A DNA stretch of 64,000 bases from Halobacteriovorax sp. GB3 (GTDB lineage Bacteria; Bdellovibrionota; Bacteriovoracia; Bacteriovoracales; Bacteriovoracaceae): positions 187,409 through 251,408 of the forward strand of contig NZ_JAQSLN010000005.1 in the NCBI RefSeq assembly GCF_028649655.1, written 5' to 3'. How positions within the stretch are numbered: the first letter of the stretch is position 1; each line of letters starts with the position of its first letter. Below the pieces are notes generated by a model that saw nothing but the letters and a program-made list of their open reading frames with translations, did not search any database and was not told the DNA's origin. The translations under genes were made by a program, and so were the position numbers. Below, piece by piece: positions 37,109-48,704 of this stretch.

Positions 37109-37726
37109 TTATTTTTGTATATCTTTCTTTCTATAATCAATCAAATCTTTGATAGTGATAAATTTAAGGTCATATTCTTGAGCTAATTTAAAAAGCTCAT
37201 CTCTTTTGGCCATCGTTCCATCTGCGGACATAATCTCACAAATGACACCTACCGAATCTAATCCAGCTAAACTAGCGAGATCAACAGCTGCTTCAGTATG
37301 ACCATTTCTTTCAAGCACTCCACCATCTCTAGCGATAAGAGGGAAGATGTGACCAGGTCTTAGAAGATCACTCGGTTTAGTCTTTTTATCTGATAACGAT
37401 TTAATTGTTATCGATCTGTCTTTACATGAAATACCTGTACCAGCATTTACATGATCAATACTAACAGTAAAGGCCGTATGATGAATTTCGTTATTCTGTT
37501 GAACCATTAATGGAAGCTCTAACTCTTTGGCCCTTTGACTTGTGAGGGGAGTACAAATAAGTCCTCTTCCATAAGTTGCCATAAAGTTTATATCTTCAGC
37601 TTCGCAAAGTTCTGCGGCCATAATGAAATCGCCTTCATTCTCACGATCTTCATCATCTACAACAATAACCATCTTACCGTTGGCAACAGCTTCGATAGCA
37701 TCTTCAATTTTATCAAAATCATTCAT
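37109..37726 (-). CDS. ribB: 3,4-dihydroxy-2-butanone-4-phosphate synthase
   Basis: 205 residues, single-domain RibB without the GTP cyclohydrolase II part found in RibBA fusions. The acidic active-site loop VDDEDRENEGDFIMAAE, YGRGLICTPLTSQRA, HHTAFTVSIDH and RPGHIFPLIARDGGVLERNGHTEAAVDL are present. It converts ribulose 5-phosphate to the C4 precursor of lumazine. It starts right after the ribE stop with no gap. A separate ribA (GTP cyclohydrolase II) must be elsewhere. Confidence 0.97.
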   Translation of the reverse strand: MNDFDKIEDAIEAVANGKMVIVVDDEDRENEGDFIMAAELCEAEDINFMATYGRGLICTPLTSQRAKELELPLMVQQNNEIHHTAFTVSIDHVNAGTGISCKDRSITIKSLSDKKTKPSDLLRPGHIFPLIARDGGVLERNGHTEAAVDLASLAGLDSVGVICEIMSADGTMAKRDELFKLAQEYDLKFITIKDLIDYRKKDIQK

Positions 37727-38374
37727 CTAATAACCCTTAGATTTTAACCAAGCATCTGATAATGGTGCAGGACCGTTATCTTTGTACTTTAAAAGGTTCT
37801 CAATATACTTACCTAGTATATCTACCTCTATATTAACCTTACTGCCAGTGTAACGATTTCTTAGTACCGTATTTTTCCAAGTGTGTGGAATAATTGAAAC
37901 AGTAAAGATTCTAGATTCTTCTTCTACATCAGCAACCGTTAGAGAAATGCCATCAATTGTAATGGAACCTTCTTTTACAATATATTTCATTTGCTCTTTT
38001 GAGACTTGAAGTCGCACGAGATAATTATCACCTCGGTTATCAATCGTAACAATTGTGCCAAGGTCGTTAACATGGCCTTGTACAATGTGGCCACCAAGAC
38101 GATCCGAAGCCCTAAGCGCTAATTCTAGATTCACTTCATCGCCAGCTCTTAATGTTCCAAGCGAGCTCTTTTCCAATGTCATATGAACAGCTTGAACAGT
38201 GAAGCAATCAACATCTACTTTAACTGCTGTTTGACAGGCACCGTTTACAGAAACGGAATCATCAATTTCTATTTCAGAAATAAGCTCTTTTGATTCAATA
38301 ATGAGAAGCTTTCCCTCTTTATTTGGAATCACAGATTTAACTTTTCCAATTTCTTTTACTAGGCCAGTAAACAT
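37727..38374 (-). CDS. ribE: Riboflavin synthase, alpha chain
   Basis: 215 residues made of two lumazine-binding repeats: MFTGLVKEIGKV begins the first, and GGHIVQGHVNDLGTIVTIDN near residue 98 the second. NGACQTAVKV and DGISLTVADV are the equivalent internal motifs, and the usual NGVCLT of the first repeat is NGACQT here. It dismutates two lumazines to riboflavin. One base separates it from ribD, and it directly abuts ribB. Confidence 0.95.
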   Translation of the reverse strand: MFTGLVKEIGKVKSVIPNKEGKLLIIESKELISEIEIDDSVSVNGACQTAVKVDVDCFTVQAVHMTLEKSSLGTLRAGDEVNLELALRASDRLGGHIVQGHVNDLGTIVTIDNRGDNYLVRLQVSKEQMKYIVKEGSITIDGISLTVADVEEESRIFTVSIIPHTWKNTVLRNRYTGSKVNIEVDILGKYIENLLKYKDNGPAPLSDAWLKSKGY

Positions 38375-38375
38375 C

Positions 38376-39503
38376 TTATAAGTCCTTTTTAGAAGTTCTG
38401 TACGCTGTCATTAAAACTTGATCATTAATAACTTCATAAGAGACATCTTGTAACTTTACAGCATTAGACATTTCATTGATTTCGCTATTTTCATAATAAC
38501 TTGGTCCATTTCCAGCCAGTTTTGGGCAAATGAAACAAGATATTTTGTCATAGAGTTCTTCTTTGAGAAGAGTTGAAATAACTTTTGCTCCACCCTCAAC
38601 TAAAATAGAAGTAATTTTCATTTCTCCTAATTTTTTGAAAGCTTCCTCAAGATCAATACGATCTTCTCTTATTGATGCGAAAACCATTTTAATTTTCTTA
38701 TCAGTAATTTTCTTAACAAAATCATTATCTGCTTTTTGATAGTCCTCAATTGAAGTAATAATCACAGTTTTATCTGTAAATTCGTCATTAAGAATATCTG
38801 CATCTTGATTTATATTTCTTAGACTACCGATGATAACTCTATAAGGAACTTTCCCTTTATTATCTATCCCCATTCGAATATTTAATTTTGCATTATCTTT
38901 GTTAAGAGTATTTCTTCCAATTAAGACTGCATCATACTTTAAACGCATTTCGTGGACTTTAGTACGTGCACTTTCGTCGCTAATCCACTTAGAGTCACCA
39001 CTATTAACGGCGATTTTACCATCAAGTGTTTGCGCGTATTTGATATTTATAAATGGCATCGAAGTTGTAATGTATTTGAAAAACACTTCGTTAACTTTAA
39101 GGCCTTTTGATTTTAAAACACCAGTTACAACTTCTATTCCTGCTTCTTCTAATTGCTTAACACCTTTACCAGCAACATAAGGATTGGGATCTAAGTTACA
39201 AATTACTACTCTTTTAATCTTCGAAGAAATTACAAGATTCGAACATGGTGGAGTTTGCTTATTTGTGTGACAACAAGGTTCTAAAGTACAGTAGAGAGTC
39301 GCACCTTCAGGCGAGTCAGTTGCAGAATTAATTGCATTCACTTCGGCATGAGCTTCGCCATATTTCTCATGGTAACCCTCGCCAATAATAATTCCATCTT
39401 TAACTAACACAGCTCCAACGAGTGGATTAGGGGAGACCGTACCGATCCCTTTCTTAGCAAGAGCGAGTGCTCTTTTCATAAATTGAATATCTTTAGTTAA
39501 CAT
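38376..39503 (-). CDS. ribD: Bifunctional pyrimidine deaminase/reductase RibD
   Basis: 375 residues. The N-terminal deaminase has HAEVNAI and the zinc cysteines in CTLEPCCHTNKQTPPC. The C-terminal reductase includes INIKYAQTLDGKIAVNSGDSKWISD and VEGGAKVISTLL. It catalyses the second and third steps of riboflavin synthesis. The ATG directly follows a hairpin plus seven Ts on the coding strand, so there is no room for a normal Shine-Dalgarno sequence; the start is nevertheless right because LTKDIQFMKRALALAKKG is the standard RibD N-terminus. No FMN riboswitch (RFN) is seen in the 60-base upstream gap. Confidence 0.96.
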   Translation of the reverse strand: MLTKDIQFMKRALALAKKGIGTVSPNPLVGAVLVKDGIIIGEGYHEKYGEAHAEVNAINSATDSPEGATLYCTLEPCCHTNKQTPPCSNLVISSKIKRVVICNLDPNPYVAGKGVKQLEEAGIEVVTGVLKSKGLKVNEVFFKYITTSMPFINIKYAQTLDGKIAVNSGDSKWISDESARTKVHEMRLKYDAVLIGRNTLNKDNAKLNIRMGIDNKGKVPYRVIIGSLRNINQDADILNDEFTDKTVIITSIEDYQKADNDFVKKITDKKIKMVFASIREDRIDLEEAFKKLGEMKITSILVEGGAKVISTLLKEELYDKISCFICPKLAGNGPSYYENSEINEMSNAVKLQDVSYEVINDQVLMTAYRTSKKDL

Positions 39504-39528
39504 AAAAAAAGCCCTAGTTTATAGGGCT
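39504..39528 (-). terminator. Intrinsic terminator abutting the ribD start codon
   Basis: On the leftward strand AGCCCTA pairs with TAGGGCT (39510-39528, 5-base loop), followed by seven Ts, then immediately the ribD ATG at 39503. It presumably ends the transcript of the small secreted-protein gene. Because of its place it could also act as an attenuator of ribD. Confidence 0.8.
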
Positions 39529-39563
39529 GTATATAACACATAATGACAATGTCGACATCTATA

Positions 39564-39947
39564 TTAGAAATCTTTCATTAAAGATTCCATAAGTCTGAGT
39601 CTTTCAAGAATAGTGGCCTCTAATTCAACAGACGGCTCCATTCCAAATTCTTCAATTTCTGCCATCACGGCAACTCTCTCTAATTCAAAAGAGTTCAAAA
39701 TTGCTGCGCGAATTGCACCCTCTTCATGACTATATGGCTCTCCAGCGTTTTGCTCTTTGATATTCATTGCTTCAACAACATCCATTAACTTGATATCTAA
39801 GTGGGCCACAGAGCTTCTCACATACATTTGTGATGTCATGAGCTTACCTCTAGTAATTTCAGCTGCAATATCTTCATCTGCAGGCATCGCTGCAAAAGCA
39901 TTATTTAGAAACATAAGTGAAAGAATAAATAAGAGTGCCTTTTTCAT
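39564..39947 (-). CDS. Small secreted protein of unknown function
   Basis: 127 residues from the ATG at 39947, which has AGGAG 6 bases upstream; an ATG two codons earlier lies inside that site. A signal peptide (MKKALLFILSLMFLNNAFAA) is followed by a short, acidic, helical mature part of about 105 residues with no cysteines. I recognise no family. It may be a small periplasmic helical protein. It stands alone between atpE and ribD and has its own terminator. A copy of the TGGTTCTATAGG palindrome family lies 56 bases upstream of its start. Confidence 0.6.
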   Translation of the reverse strand: MKKALLFILSLMFLNNAFAAMPADEDIAAEITRGKLMTSQMYVRSSVAHLDIKLMDVVEAMNIKEQNAGEPYSHEEGAIRAAILNSFELERVAVMAEIEEFGMEPSVELEATILERLRLMESLMKDF

Positions 39948-40002
39948 AACCATCTCCTGGTGCTTAAATTAATTAAGTTTTTTAGATGGTATCTTGAATT
40001 TT

Positions 40003-40016
40003 GGTTCTATAGGGGC
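40003..40016. repeat. Isolated divergent copy of the GGTYCYATAGRACC palindrome
   Basis: GGTTCTATAGGGGC matches the 14-bp family consensus except for two bases in the right arm. The 16 bases GGTTCTATAGGGGCAG are the exact reverse complement of the fourth copy inside mnmE (CTGCCCCTATAGAACC), 15 kb away. It lies upstream of the small secreted-protein gene. Confidence 0.6.
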
Positions 40017-40082
40017 AGTTTTGGAATCTTTTCAGGGGGTGTAAATAAATTTGACAATGATAATAAGTACTTGATTTTAAAC

Positions 40083-40107
40083 AAAAAAAGGGAGCTTATA
40101 GCTCCCT
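40083..40107 (-). terminator. Intrinsic terminator after atpE
   Basis: AGGGAGC (40089-40095) pairs with GCTCCCT (40101-40107) around a 5-base loop. The leftward strand then has seven Ts. It ends the leftward atp Fo transcript 39 bases after the atpE stop. Confidence 0.92.
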
Positions 40108-40145
40108 CTCTTTATAGAATTCTTTAATCAATTCTATCTCTAAAA

Positions 40146-40367
40146 TTAACCAGCAAGGAAAACAGAGATAAGAACGAAGATTACAAGAGATTCCATAAGT
40201 GCAAGACCAAGAATCATTGGAGTTTGAATCTTGTCAGCAGCAGATGGGTTTCTTGCGATACCTTCTAGAGCAACAGAAGCAGCTCTTGATTGAGCAGCTG
40301 TTCCACCGAAAGCTGCGATAGCCATTGCTAGGAAGTAAGCGATGTACTTAATTGCGATAGTTTCCAT
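40146..40367 (-). CDS. atpE: ATP synthase subunit c
   Basis: 73 residues, a two-helix hairpin with the ARNP loop. The ion-binding glutamate is Glu59 in [14 protein letters not shown]. Gln26 lies 33 residues before it and Ser60 directly after it. This Gln/Glu-Ser arrangement is the sodium-ligand pattern known from Ilyobacter tartaricus (Gln32, Glu65, Ser66); the following Thr is Leu61 here, so the type is suggestive, not certain. The subunit forms the rotating ring in the membrane. It is the last gene of the leftward Fo group. Confidence 0.97.
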   Translation of the reverse strand: METIAIKYIAYFLAMAIAAFGGTAAQSRAASVALEGIARNPSAADKIQTPMILGLALMESLVIFVLISVFLAG

Positions 40368-40414
40368 AGTTTTCTCCTTAAAGAAAATAGTTAGTTATAG
40401 CCGAGAGTCTTCTA

Positions 40415-41233
40415 TTAGTGAGCGTGATGCTCATCATGATCGTGATGAGCAGTAGCTAAGCTAATATAAACCATACTCAGCATTGTAAATACATATGCCT
40501 GAATAAAACAAACAAGAAGACCTAGAAAGTAGAATGGTAGCGCCGCTCCAAGGTAAGCTACTTTAAAACCAAGAATTTCTAGGTTTAGGAAAGTACCAAG
40601 TACCATGTGGTCACCCATCATGTTCCCTCTTAGACGTAGAGCTAGAGAGATCGGTCTAATCATGTTTGATAAGATTTCAATTGGAAAAATAAGAATGGCC
40701 ATATACCAAAGTGGTCCTGCGAAGTGAGCAAGATAATTCTTAACACCTAGCTCCTTACACCCTTTAATATTGTAGTAAATAAAAGAGAGCAGACCAAGAG
40801 CAAGAGTTGTAGAAACAACTTCAGTTGGTGGTAGGAAACCTGGAATAAGTCCAATTACGTTTGAAATAAAAATAACAAGAAAAATCGTAGCGATGAACTT
40901 GAAATACTTTGGTGCATCTTCTTCACCCAATACAGCTTTACACTGTGAATAAATGAAAGACCCATATAGTTCAACGATATTTCTGAAAGTAATTCCCGAA
41001 TCTGGGAATACTTTATTCTCAACTTTCGAAAGCTTAGCTCTATAGATTAAAGCTGTAATAACAAGCATAATCGCAACAAGAATAAATGTAACGATTGCAC
41101 CAGCTGAGTGATGATCAATGTATGGCATATGGTGATGCAACCAGTGAGTAATCGGATCTAACCAAATTAATCCACTCGCAGCGTACACGTTTACCGATAA
41201 AAGAGACGTCAATAGAAATAAAAGTGTTTTCAT
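40415..41233 (-). CDS. atpB: ATP synthase subunit a
   Basis: 272 residues, 5-6 helices, plus an N-terminal signal-like segment. The essential stator arginine lies in NMIRPISLALRLRGNMMGDH, and IVIFISNVIGLIPGF-like residues (FLVIFISNVIGLIPGFLPPT) precede it. The C-terminus has the histidine-rich tail HHDHDEHHAH. It provides the two half-channels next to the c ring. A 47-base gap separates it from atpE. Confidence 0.97.
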   Translation of the reverse strand: MKTLLFLLTSLLSVNVYAASGLIWLDPITHWLHHHMPYIDHHSAGAIVTFILVAIMLVITALIYRAKLSKVENKVFPDSGITFRNIVELYGSFIYSQCKAVLGEEDAPKYFKFIATIFLVIFISNVIGLIPGFLPPTEVVSTTLALGLLSFIYYNIKGCKELGVKNYLAHFAGPLWYMAILIFPIEILSNMIRPISLALRLRGNMMGDHMVLGTFLNLEILGFKVAYLGAALPFYFLGLLVCFIQAYVFTMLSMVYISLATAHHDHDEHHAH

Positions 41234-41237
41234 TAAC

Positions 41238-41618
41238 TCAATTACCTTTTTTAAAGCTTAAACCTAGAATTATTATCTGAATAATGTAGTTAATTACAGG
41301 TATAATTATCCTATTACCCATAATTTGTACACCAATTAATAGGGCAATAATAAGGACTAACAACTTTCCTAAAAATAACCCTAATACCTTTCCCTTATTT
41401 CCCTTCTTTTTGTCAAAATCTTTGTCTGTATAGGGACGAAAAAGTTCCGCTACAGCAACATTGAAAAGAATTAAGTAGGCTAATGTTGCAACGTATACAC
41501 CCAAAATAGCAAGTACTTCTTGTAAATTTTTAGCAAGTGCTAAACAGATACATGTAGAAATAATAGAGAGTAAAAAAAATCTCTTTAAATTAATCTTTTG
41601 TTTTAACTTTGAGAGCAT
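41238..41618 (-). CDS. AtpI-like ATP synthase assembly protein
   Basis: 126 residues with four predicted helices and a basic, lysine-rich loop (YTDKDFDKKKGNKGK), the form of AtpI-type ATP synthase I proteins that help assemble the c ring. Identity is based mostly on size, topology and position directly before atpB (4-base gap). It overlaps the AtpZ-like gene by 29 bases. Confidence 0.6.
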   Translation of the reverse strand: MLSKLKQKINLKRFFLLSIISTCICLALAKNLQEVLAILGVYVATLAYLILFNVAVAELFRPYTDKDFDKKKGNKGKVLGLFLGKLLVLIIALLIGVQIMGNRIIIPVINYIIQIIILGLSFKKGN

Positions 41619-41796
41619 ACCAAACCATAAGACTTATTGTGTTAACAATAAAAACTATAAATAAAAGCCATCCAATTTTTTTGGAGACTACATCATTTTC
41701 AATAAGAGTTTCAACTATTAAAGCAACGCCAAAAATACTCGAAGGAAAACTTATTGCTAGTCCAAGGACCTTGGCCCATTTTTTTTGTACAAGCAT
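41590..41796 (-). CDS. AtpZ/AtpI-like small membrane protein
   Basis: 68 residues, two helices, beginning KKWAKVLGLAISFPSSIFGV. Proteins of this size at the head of atp operons (AtpZ, also called putative F0F1-ATPase subunit) are two-helix membrane proteins that may form a channel for Mg or assist assembly. It starts in the last base of the TPR lipoprotein gene and overlaps the AtpI-like gene, so all three are translationally coupled. Confidence 0.55.
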   Translation of the reverse strand: MLVQKKWAKVLGLAISFPSSIFGVALIVETLIENDVVSKKIGWLLFIVFIVNTISLMVWYALKVKTKD

Positions 41797-42602
41797 TAAC
41801 GCTTCCTTGCGACTCTTCGCGTATAAATTGAGTTCAACCTATTTTGAATAACCTCAGTATTAGGATATTCTCCTAGAATTGAATAGTAGATATTGTAGGC
41901 AGTCTTTAGATTTTCCATAGTTTCGTAAGCATTTGCCATTAAAAACCTTGTTTGAATAATATTGTCTCGACGTGTTTCGCGTTTAATGTACTCCTTCCAA
42001 AACGCAATTGCGTACTTCCACTTCTTTTTTTCAAAGTTAATCATGCCAAGCTCATAATACGAGCGCACATTATATTCACTATTTGGGTTGGATCTAATTT
42101 TTTTAAGAACTTCTTCGGCCTTATCATAGTTTTTCTTACCCATATAACTACGACTCAATCGATATTCATAGAAATCAAATCTCTTCAGTCGAGGTTTGAA
42201 ATTAGTTAGCTTTAAATAACTCTCAGATGAACTTTTATAATCTCTTAGAAATGAAAAATTAATATCTGCAATTCTTTCTTCAGTCTTAATTAACCAAAGA
42301 GGATCTTCAGTGAGTGTCTTCACAATTAAATAGTACGTAAGCGCTTCTTTGTTCTTTCCGAGGTTCAAAGATAAAATTTCACCTAACTGATAATTAATTT
42401 TAACTTTAATATCATCTGATGGATTATCTCTAAGAATCATTTTGTACTGATTAATAGCATTGTCGTAATCATGCTGAGTTAAATACTCTTGAGCAAGAAG
42501 AATTCTTTTATGAAATCTTGGAGTGAAATCGCAAGAAAAGAGAAGGGTACTCAGAAAGAGTACCCCAATCAAATTAGCTTTCGCTTGAATCTTTTTCGTC
42601 AT
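41796..42602 (-). CDS. TPR-repeat lipoprotein
   Basis: From the ATG at 42602 ([20 protein letters not shown]) the product is 268 residues. A lipobox LLFSC marks the acylated cysteine about residue 24. The mature part consists of TPR-like helices ([59 protein letters not shown]). It recalls BamD/YfiO-like or YbgF-type tetratricopeptide lipoproteins but is not clearly either. Upstream ATGs at 42611 and 42608 are also in frame. The gene overlaps the end of gyrA by 29 bases and is followed by the atp Fo genes. Confidence 0.7.
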   Translation of the reverse strand: MTKKIQAKANLIGVLFLSTLLFSCDFTPRFHKRILLAQEYLTQHDYDNAINQYKMILRDNPSDDIKVKINYQLGEILSLNLGKNKEALTYYLIVKTLTEDPLWLIKTEERIADINFSFLRDYKSSSESYLKLTNFKPRLKRFDFYEYRLSRSYMGKKNYDKAEEVLKKIRSNPNSEYNVRSYYELGMINFEKKKWKYAIAFWKEYIKRETRRDNIIQTRFLMANAYETMENLKTAYNIYYSILGEYPNTEVIQNRLNSIYTRRVARKR

Positions 42603-45072
42603 TATCATCACTATCAGATTCTACAATCTTTTCTACAGAAACAACTTTTTCGCTGTCTTTAACATTAATGATACGAACACCTTGAGTTGCTCTACCCATT
42701 AATGAGATTCCAGAAATCTTAGTTCTAACAACCTGTCCTTTATTCGTAATAACCATGAGGTCATCAGCTTCAGTAACTGGTTTAATATCAATGATCTGAC
42801 CTGTCTTCTCAGTTAGTCTCATAGCAAGAATTCCCTTACCACCACGAGTTTGTTTTCTATATTGAGAAGATATTGTACGCTTACCGTACCCTTTATCTGT
42901 TACTGAAAGAATTTCTACATTGTCATCAATCAGTTCCATTCCAATAATTTTTTCGCTTTCTTCAAGAGAAATACCTTTTACACCTTGAGAAACACGCCCC
43001 ATACAACGAGCATCGTTTTCATCAAAACGAATAATTTTTCCTGAAGTAGAGCACAGAAGCACATCTTTTGATCCATCAGTTACTCTAACAGAACAAATGC
43101 TATCTCCATCCTGAAGCTTAATTGCTCTTAGACCACTTTGCTTAATTTTCTTGTAGTCAGAAAGTTCTGATTTTTTAACAAGACCAAATTCTGTGGCCAT
43201 AAGAAGAAATTTACCTTCCATCTCTTCTTCGTTTGGAATACAAACGATTTCCTTAACTGCTTCACCTGATGGAATTTGAATGAGGTTCGCAAGGTTTCTA
43301 CCTTTTGAAGTTCTTGTACCTTCTGGGATGTTGTAAACTTTCTTCGAGAATACTTGTCCACGTGTCGTGAAGAAAAGCATTGTCGAGTGAGTATTTGCAG
43401 TAAAGATATTCGTAAAGAAGTCATCATCATGAGATGCACCCTTAACACCTTTACCACCTCTGTTTTGAGTTTTGTAAGTATCTAGAGTTAAGCGTTTAAT
43501 GTATCCCTTATGTGTAATAGTAACGATAACGTCTTCTTTCTTAACGAGATCTTCCAATTGAATTTCGTCAGCTTTAGCAACAATTTCAGTTCTTCTATCA
43601 TCACCGTATTTTTCGATAATTTCTTGGAACTCATCTTTGATAATTCCTTTAATCAGACCTTCACTTCCTAAGATCTCTTCTAAACGAGCAATTTCTTTCA
43701 TAATTGCTTCGTAATCAGCAACAATCTTATCTCTCTCAAGACCAGTAAGTCTTTGTAGTCTCATATCAAGAATTGCTTGAGCTTGAATTTCAGAAAGCTC
43801 ATAATTCTTCATAAGTTTTGCGCGGGCATCACTTGGACCTTCTGACTTCTTAATAAGTTCAACAACAGCATCAATATTTTCAACTGCAACTTTTAAGCCT
43901 TCTAAGATATGCGCTTTTTCTTTTGCTTTTTTAAGTTCGTAAACAGTTCTTCTAATGATGACTTCACGTCTGTGATCAATAAAAGACTCAAGCATTTCTT
44001 TTAGGTTCATAACCTTAGGTGAACCATTTGAAATAGAAAGGAAGATGATACCAAATGAAACTTGGAGTTGAGTCATTTTGTATAGTCTGTTAACAATTAC
44101 AGATCCAATTTCACCTTTCTTTAGATCAATACAAACACGAATACCTTCACGGTTTGATTCATCTCGAATATCAGAAATACCAGTTATAGCTTTTGAGTTT
44201 ACAAGCTCTGCAACTTTTTCAATAAGCTTAGCTTTGTTAACCTGATATGGAAGTTCAGTAACAACGATTCTATCTCTATCTTGAGATTTACCATATTGCT
44301 CAATATCAACTTTCGCACGAATTTGAATAACACCCTTACCATTGTGGTAAGCAGCTTTAATTCCCTCTGTTCCATGAATAGATCCCGAAGTAGGGAAATC
44401 TGGACCTGGAATAAATTTCATAAGATCTGGAATTGAGAGTGTTCTGTCATCTGTTAAAGCGACAAGAGCATTCATAATTTCACTTAAGTTATGTGGAGGG
44501 ATATTTGTTGCCATACCAACAGCAATACCAGCTGATCCATTAACAAGTAGGTTAGGAATCTTTGTTGGAAGAACTTTTGGCTCTTTTAATGAATCATCGT
44601 AGTTTGGCTGCCAATCAACTGTTTCTTTATCAAGGTCACGAAGAAGTTCTTCAGACATCTTCTTCATTCTAATTTCGGTGTACCTCATGGCCGCAGCGTT
44701 ATCACCATCGATAGATCCAAAGTTCCCTTGACCATCAACGAGAGGATATCTCATTGAGAAGTCTTGAGCTAGACGAACAATCGTGTTGTATACAGCTGAA
44801 TCACCGTGCGGGTGATACTTACCGATAACGTCACCAACAACCCTTGCAGATTTTAAGAATGGTTTATTGTGATAGTTTCCTAGAGTATGCATAGCATACA
44901 GACATCTTCTGTGTACCGGCTTCATTCCATCGCGTACATCTGGAAGCGCACGTCCAACAATAACGGACATTGCATAGTCGAGATAACAGTTTTTCATCTC
45001 GTCTTGGATGGCGATTGGAGCTATTTTACCGTGGTTATGTTCTTCTGGTGTGTTGTTATTTTCATCACTCAT
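42574..45072 (-). CDS. gyrA: DNA gyrase subunit A
   Basis: 832 residues. The active-site tyrosine lies in [10 protein letters not shown], and the winged-helix [17 protein letters not shown] is intact. The position equivalent to E. coli Asp87 is Asn96 here, a natural version of a quinolone-resistance substitution; the Ser83 equivalent (Ser92) is unchanged. The C-terminal beta-pinwheel carries the GyrA-box [10 protein letters not shown] and ends in an acidic tail. It supercoils DNA with GyrB. It starts 23 bases after the gyrB stop. Confidence 0.98.
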   Translation of the reverse strand: MSDENNNTPEEHNHGKIAPIAIQDEMKNCYLDYAMSVIVGRALPDVRDGMKPVHRRCLYAMHTLGNYHNKPFLKSARVVGDVIGKYHPHGDSAVYNTIVRLAQDFSMRYPLVDGQGNFGSIDGDNAAAMRYTEIRMKKMSEELLRDLDKETVDWQPNYDDSLKEPKVLPTKIPNLLVNGSAGIAVGMATNIPPHNLSEIMNALVALTDDRTLSIPDLMKFIPGPDFPTSGSIHGTEGIKAAYHNGKGVIQIRAKVDIEQYGKSQDRDRIVVTELPYQVNKAKLIEKVAELVNSKAITGISDIRDESNREGIRVCIDLKKGEIGSVIVNRLYKMTQLQVSFGIIFLSISNGSPKVMNLKEMLESFIDHRREVIIRRTVYELKKAKEKAHILEGLKVAVENIDAVVELIKKSEGPSDARAKLMKNYELSEIQAQAILDMRLQRLTGLERDKIVADYEAIMKEIARLEEILGSEGLIKGIIKDEFQEIIEKYGDDRRTEIVAKADEIQLEDLVKKEDVIVTITHKGYIKRLTLDTYKTQNRGGKGVKGASHDDDFFTNIFTANTHSTMLFFTTRGQVFSKKVYNIPEGTRTSKGRNLANLIQIPSGEAVKEIVCIPNEEEMEGKFLLMATEFGLVKKSELSDYKKIKQSGLRAIKLQDGDSICSVRVTDGSKDVLLCSTSGKIIRFDENDARCMGRVSQGVKGISLEESEKIIGMELIDDNVEILSVTDKGYGKRTISSQYRKQTRGGKGILAMRLTEKTGQIIDIKPVTEADDLMVITNKGQVVRTKISGISLMGRATQGVRIINVKDSEKVVSVEKIVESDSDDNDEKDSSES

Positions 45073-45095
45073 AATTTAATCCAAATTCCTTCTAA

Positions 45096-47588
<2,493 letters not shown>

Positions 47589-47600
47589 TCATCAGTGAAG

Positions 47601-48701
47601 TTATTGCTCAAAGATTGAACCACTTTTGACAAAAATTTGTTTTGCACCCTCAATTTTTTCAAGCTCTTCTTTAAACTTCTCATTGGCAGTCGTTATTAGA
47701 ACTTGAAATTGACTTTGTTCTAGGTGAGATACAAGCTTCATCCAGCGAAACTTATCTAGCTCTCCAGAGACGTCATCAATTAGTACAATGGGGTACGCCC
47801 TAAATTTATACCTAAAGAGCTCTATATAGGCAAATAAGAGGCTCAGATAGCTCATTTTTTGTTGGCCTAGAGAACAAAATTCGAATGAATTGAGGCCATC
47901 AAAAAGAAGCACATAGTCATCTTTGTGAACACAATACGTCGTATGCCCAACAATTACGTCCTTTTCAAGACGTTGTTGCAACATATCAAAGATCTGTTGT
48001 TGAGAATAACCAGCAACTCTTGTATCGAGAGTTATATCGAGTTCGTGTTGCTCAGAGAAGATCTTTTGGAAAGTATCGCCAATTAATGGAGACACTTCTT
48101 GCAGAAATAATAATCTCTTGTCTGTGATGCTTTTAGCATTTTTCGACAATTCAATATCAATAACTTTTATCTGCTCTAAATATTTATTTGGTTTTTTAGA
48201 CAAGAGAGTATTTCTAAACCTCAAACCTGAATTATAACGGCTGAGAGTTTTTTTATATTCTGGATCCAGCATGGATAGGTGAGTATCTATCCAGTTTCTT
48301 CTAAAACTTGATGTATTGTGAAACCCATAAGAATCAAAGGGATTAATAAATACTGTATTAATACCAATTTTTCTTTTTGCTGGTTGGCCATTTAAATACC
48401 AATTAGCTGCACCGTTTTCGAGTTTACCTGAATAACTCACAAGTTCATTGTCTTCAGTGTTAAGAACAGAAGAAAATATTATTTCAGGTTTCTCACCATC
48501 AATCCCGAGGAATTGTGGAAAACTTGTATTTTTACGAAATGATTTTCTATTTGCTAATACGTAAATTGCTTCCAGAATATTTGTCTTACCATTTCCATTT
48601 TCTCCAAGAATACAATTTATCTTTGGTGAGAATTCTATGATGTCTGGTTGCAAGTTTCTAAAGTTTGTAACTTGCAGTTTAGCAATTTTATAATTAGCCA
48701 T
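47601..48701 (-). CDS. recF: DNA replication and repair protein RecF
   Basis: 366 residues. Walker A GENGNGKTNILEAIYVLANR, the ABC signature CSLGQQKMSYLSLL and Walker B PIVLIDDVSGELD are visible, with the TNFRNL N-terminus. It loads RecA on gapped DNA with RecO and RecR. It starts 3 bases after the dnaN stop in the classical dnaA-dnaN-recF-gyrB order. Confidence 0.95.
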   Translation of the reverse strand: MANYKIAKLQVTNFRNLQPDIIEFSPKINCILGENGNGKTNILEAIYVLANRKSFRKNTSFPQFLGIDGEKPEIIFSSVLNTEDNELVSYSGKLENGAANWYLNGQPAKRKIGINTVFINPFDSYGFHNTSSFRRNWIDTHLSMLDPEYKKTLSRYNSGLRFRNTLLSKKPNKYLEQIKVIDIELSKNAKSITDKRLLFLQEVSPLIGDTFQKIFSEQHELDITLDTRVAGYSQQQIFDMLQQRLEKDVIVGHTTYCVHKDDYVLLFDGLNSFEFCSLGQQKMSYLSLLFAYIELFRYKFRAYPIVLIDDVSGELDKFRWMKLVSHLEQSQFQVLITTANEKFKEELEKIEGAKQIFVKSGSIFEQ

Positions 48702-48704
48702 AAC

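Noticed and set aside
39504-39563. FMN riboswitch upstream of ribD
   Set aside because: The gap is only 60 bases and holds just one hairpin; the conserved RFN segments are absent.
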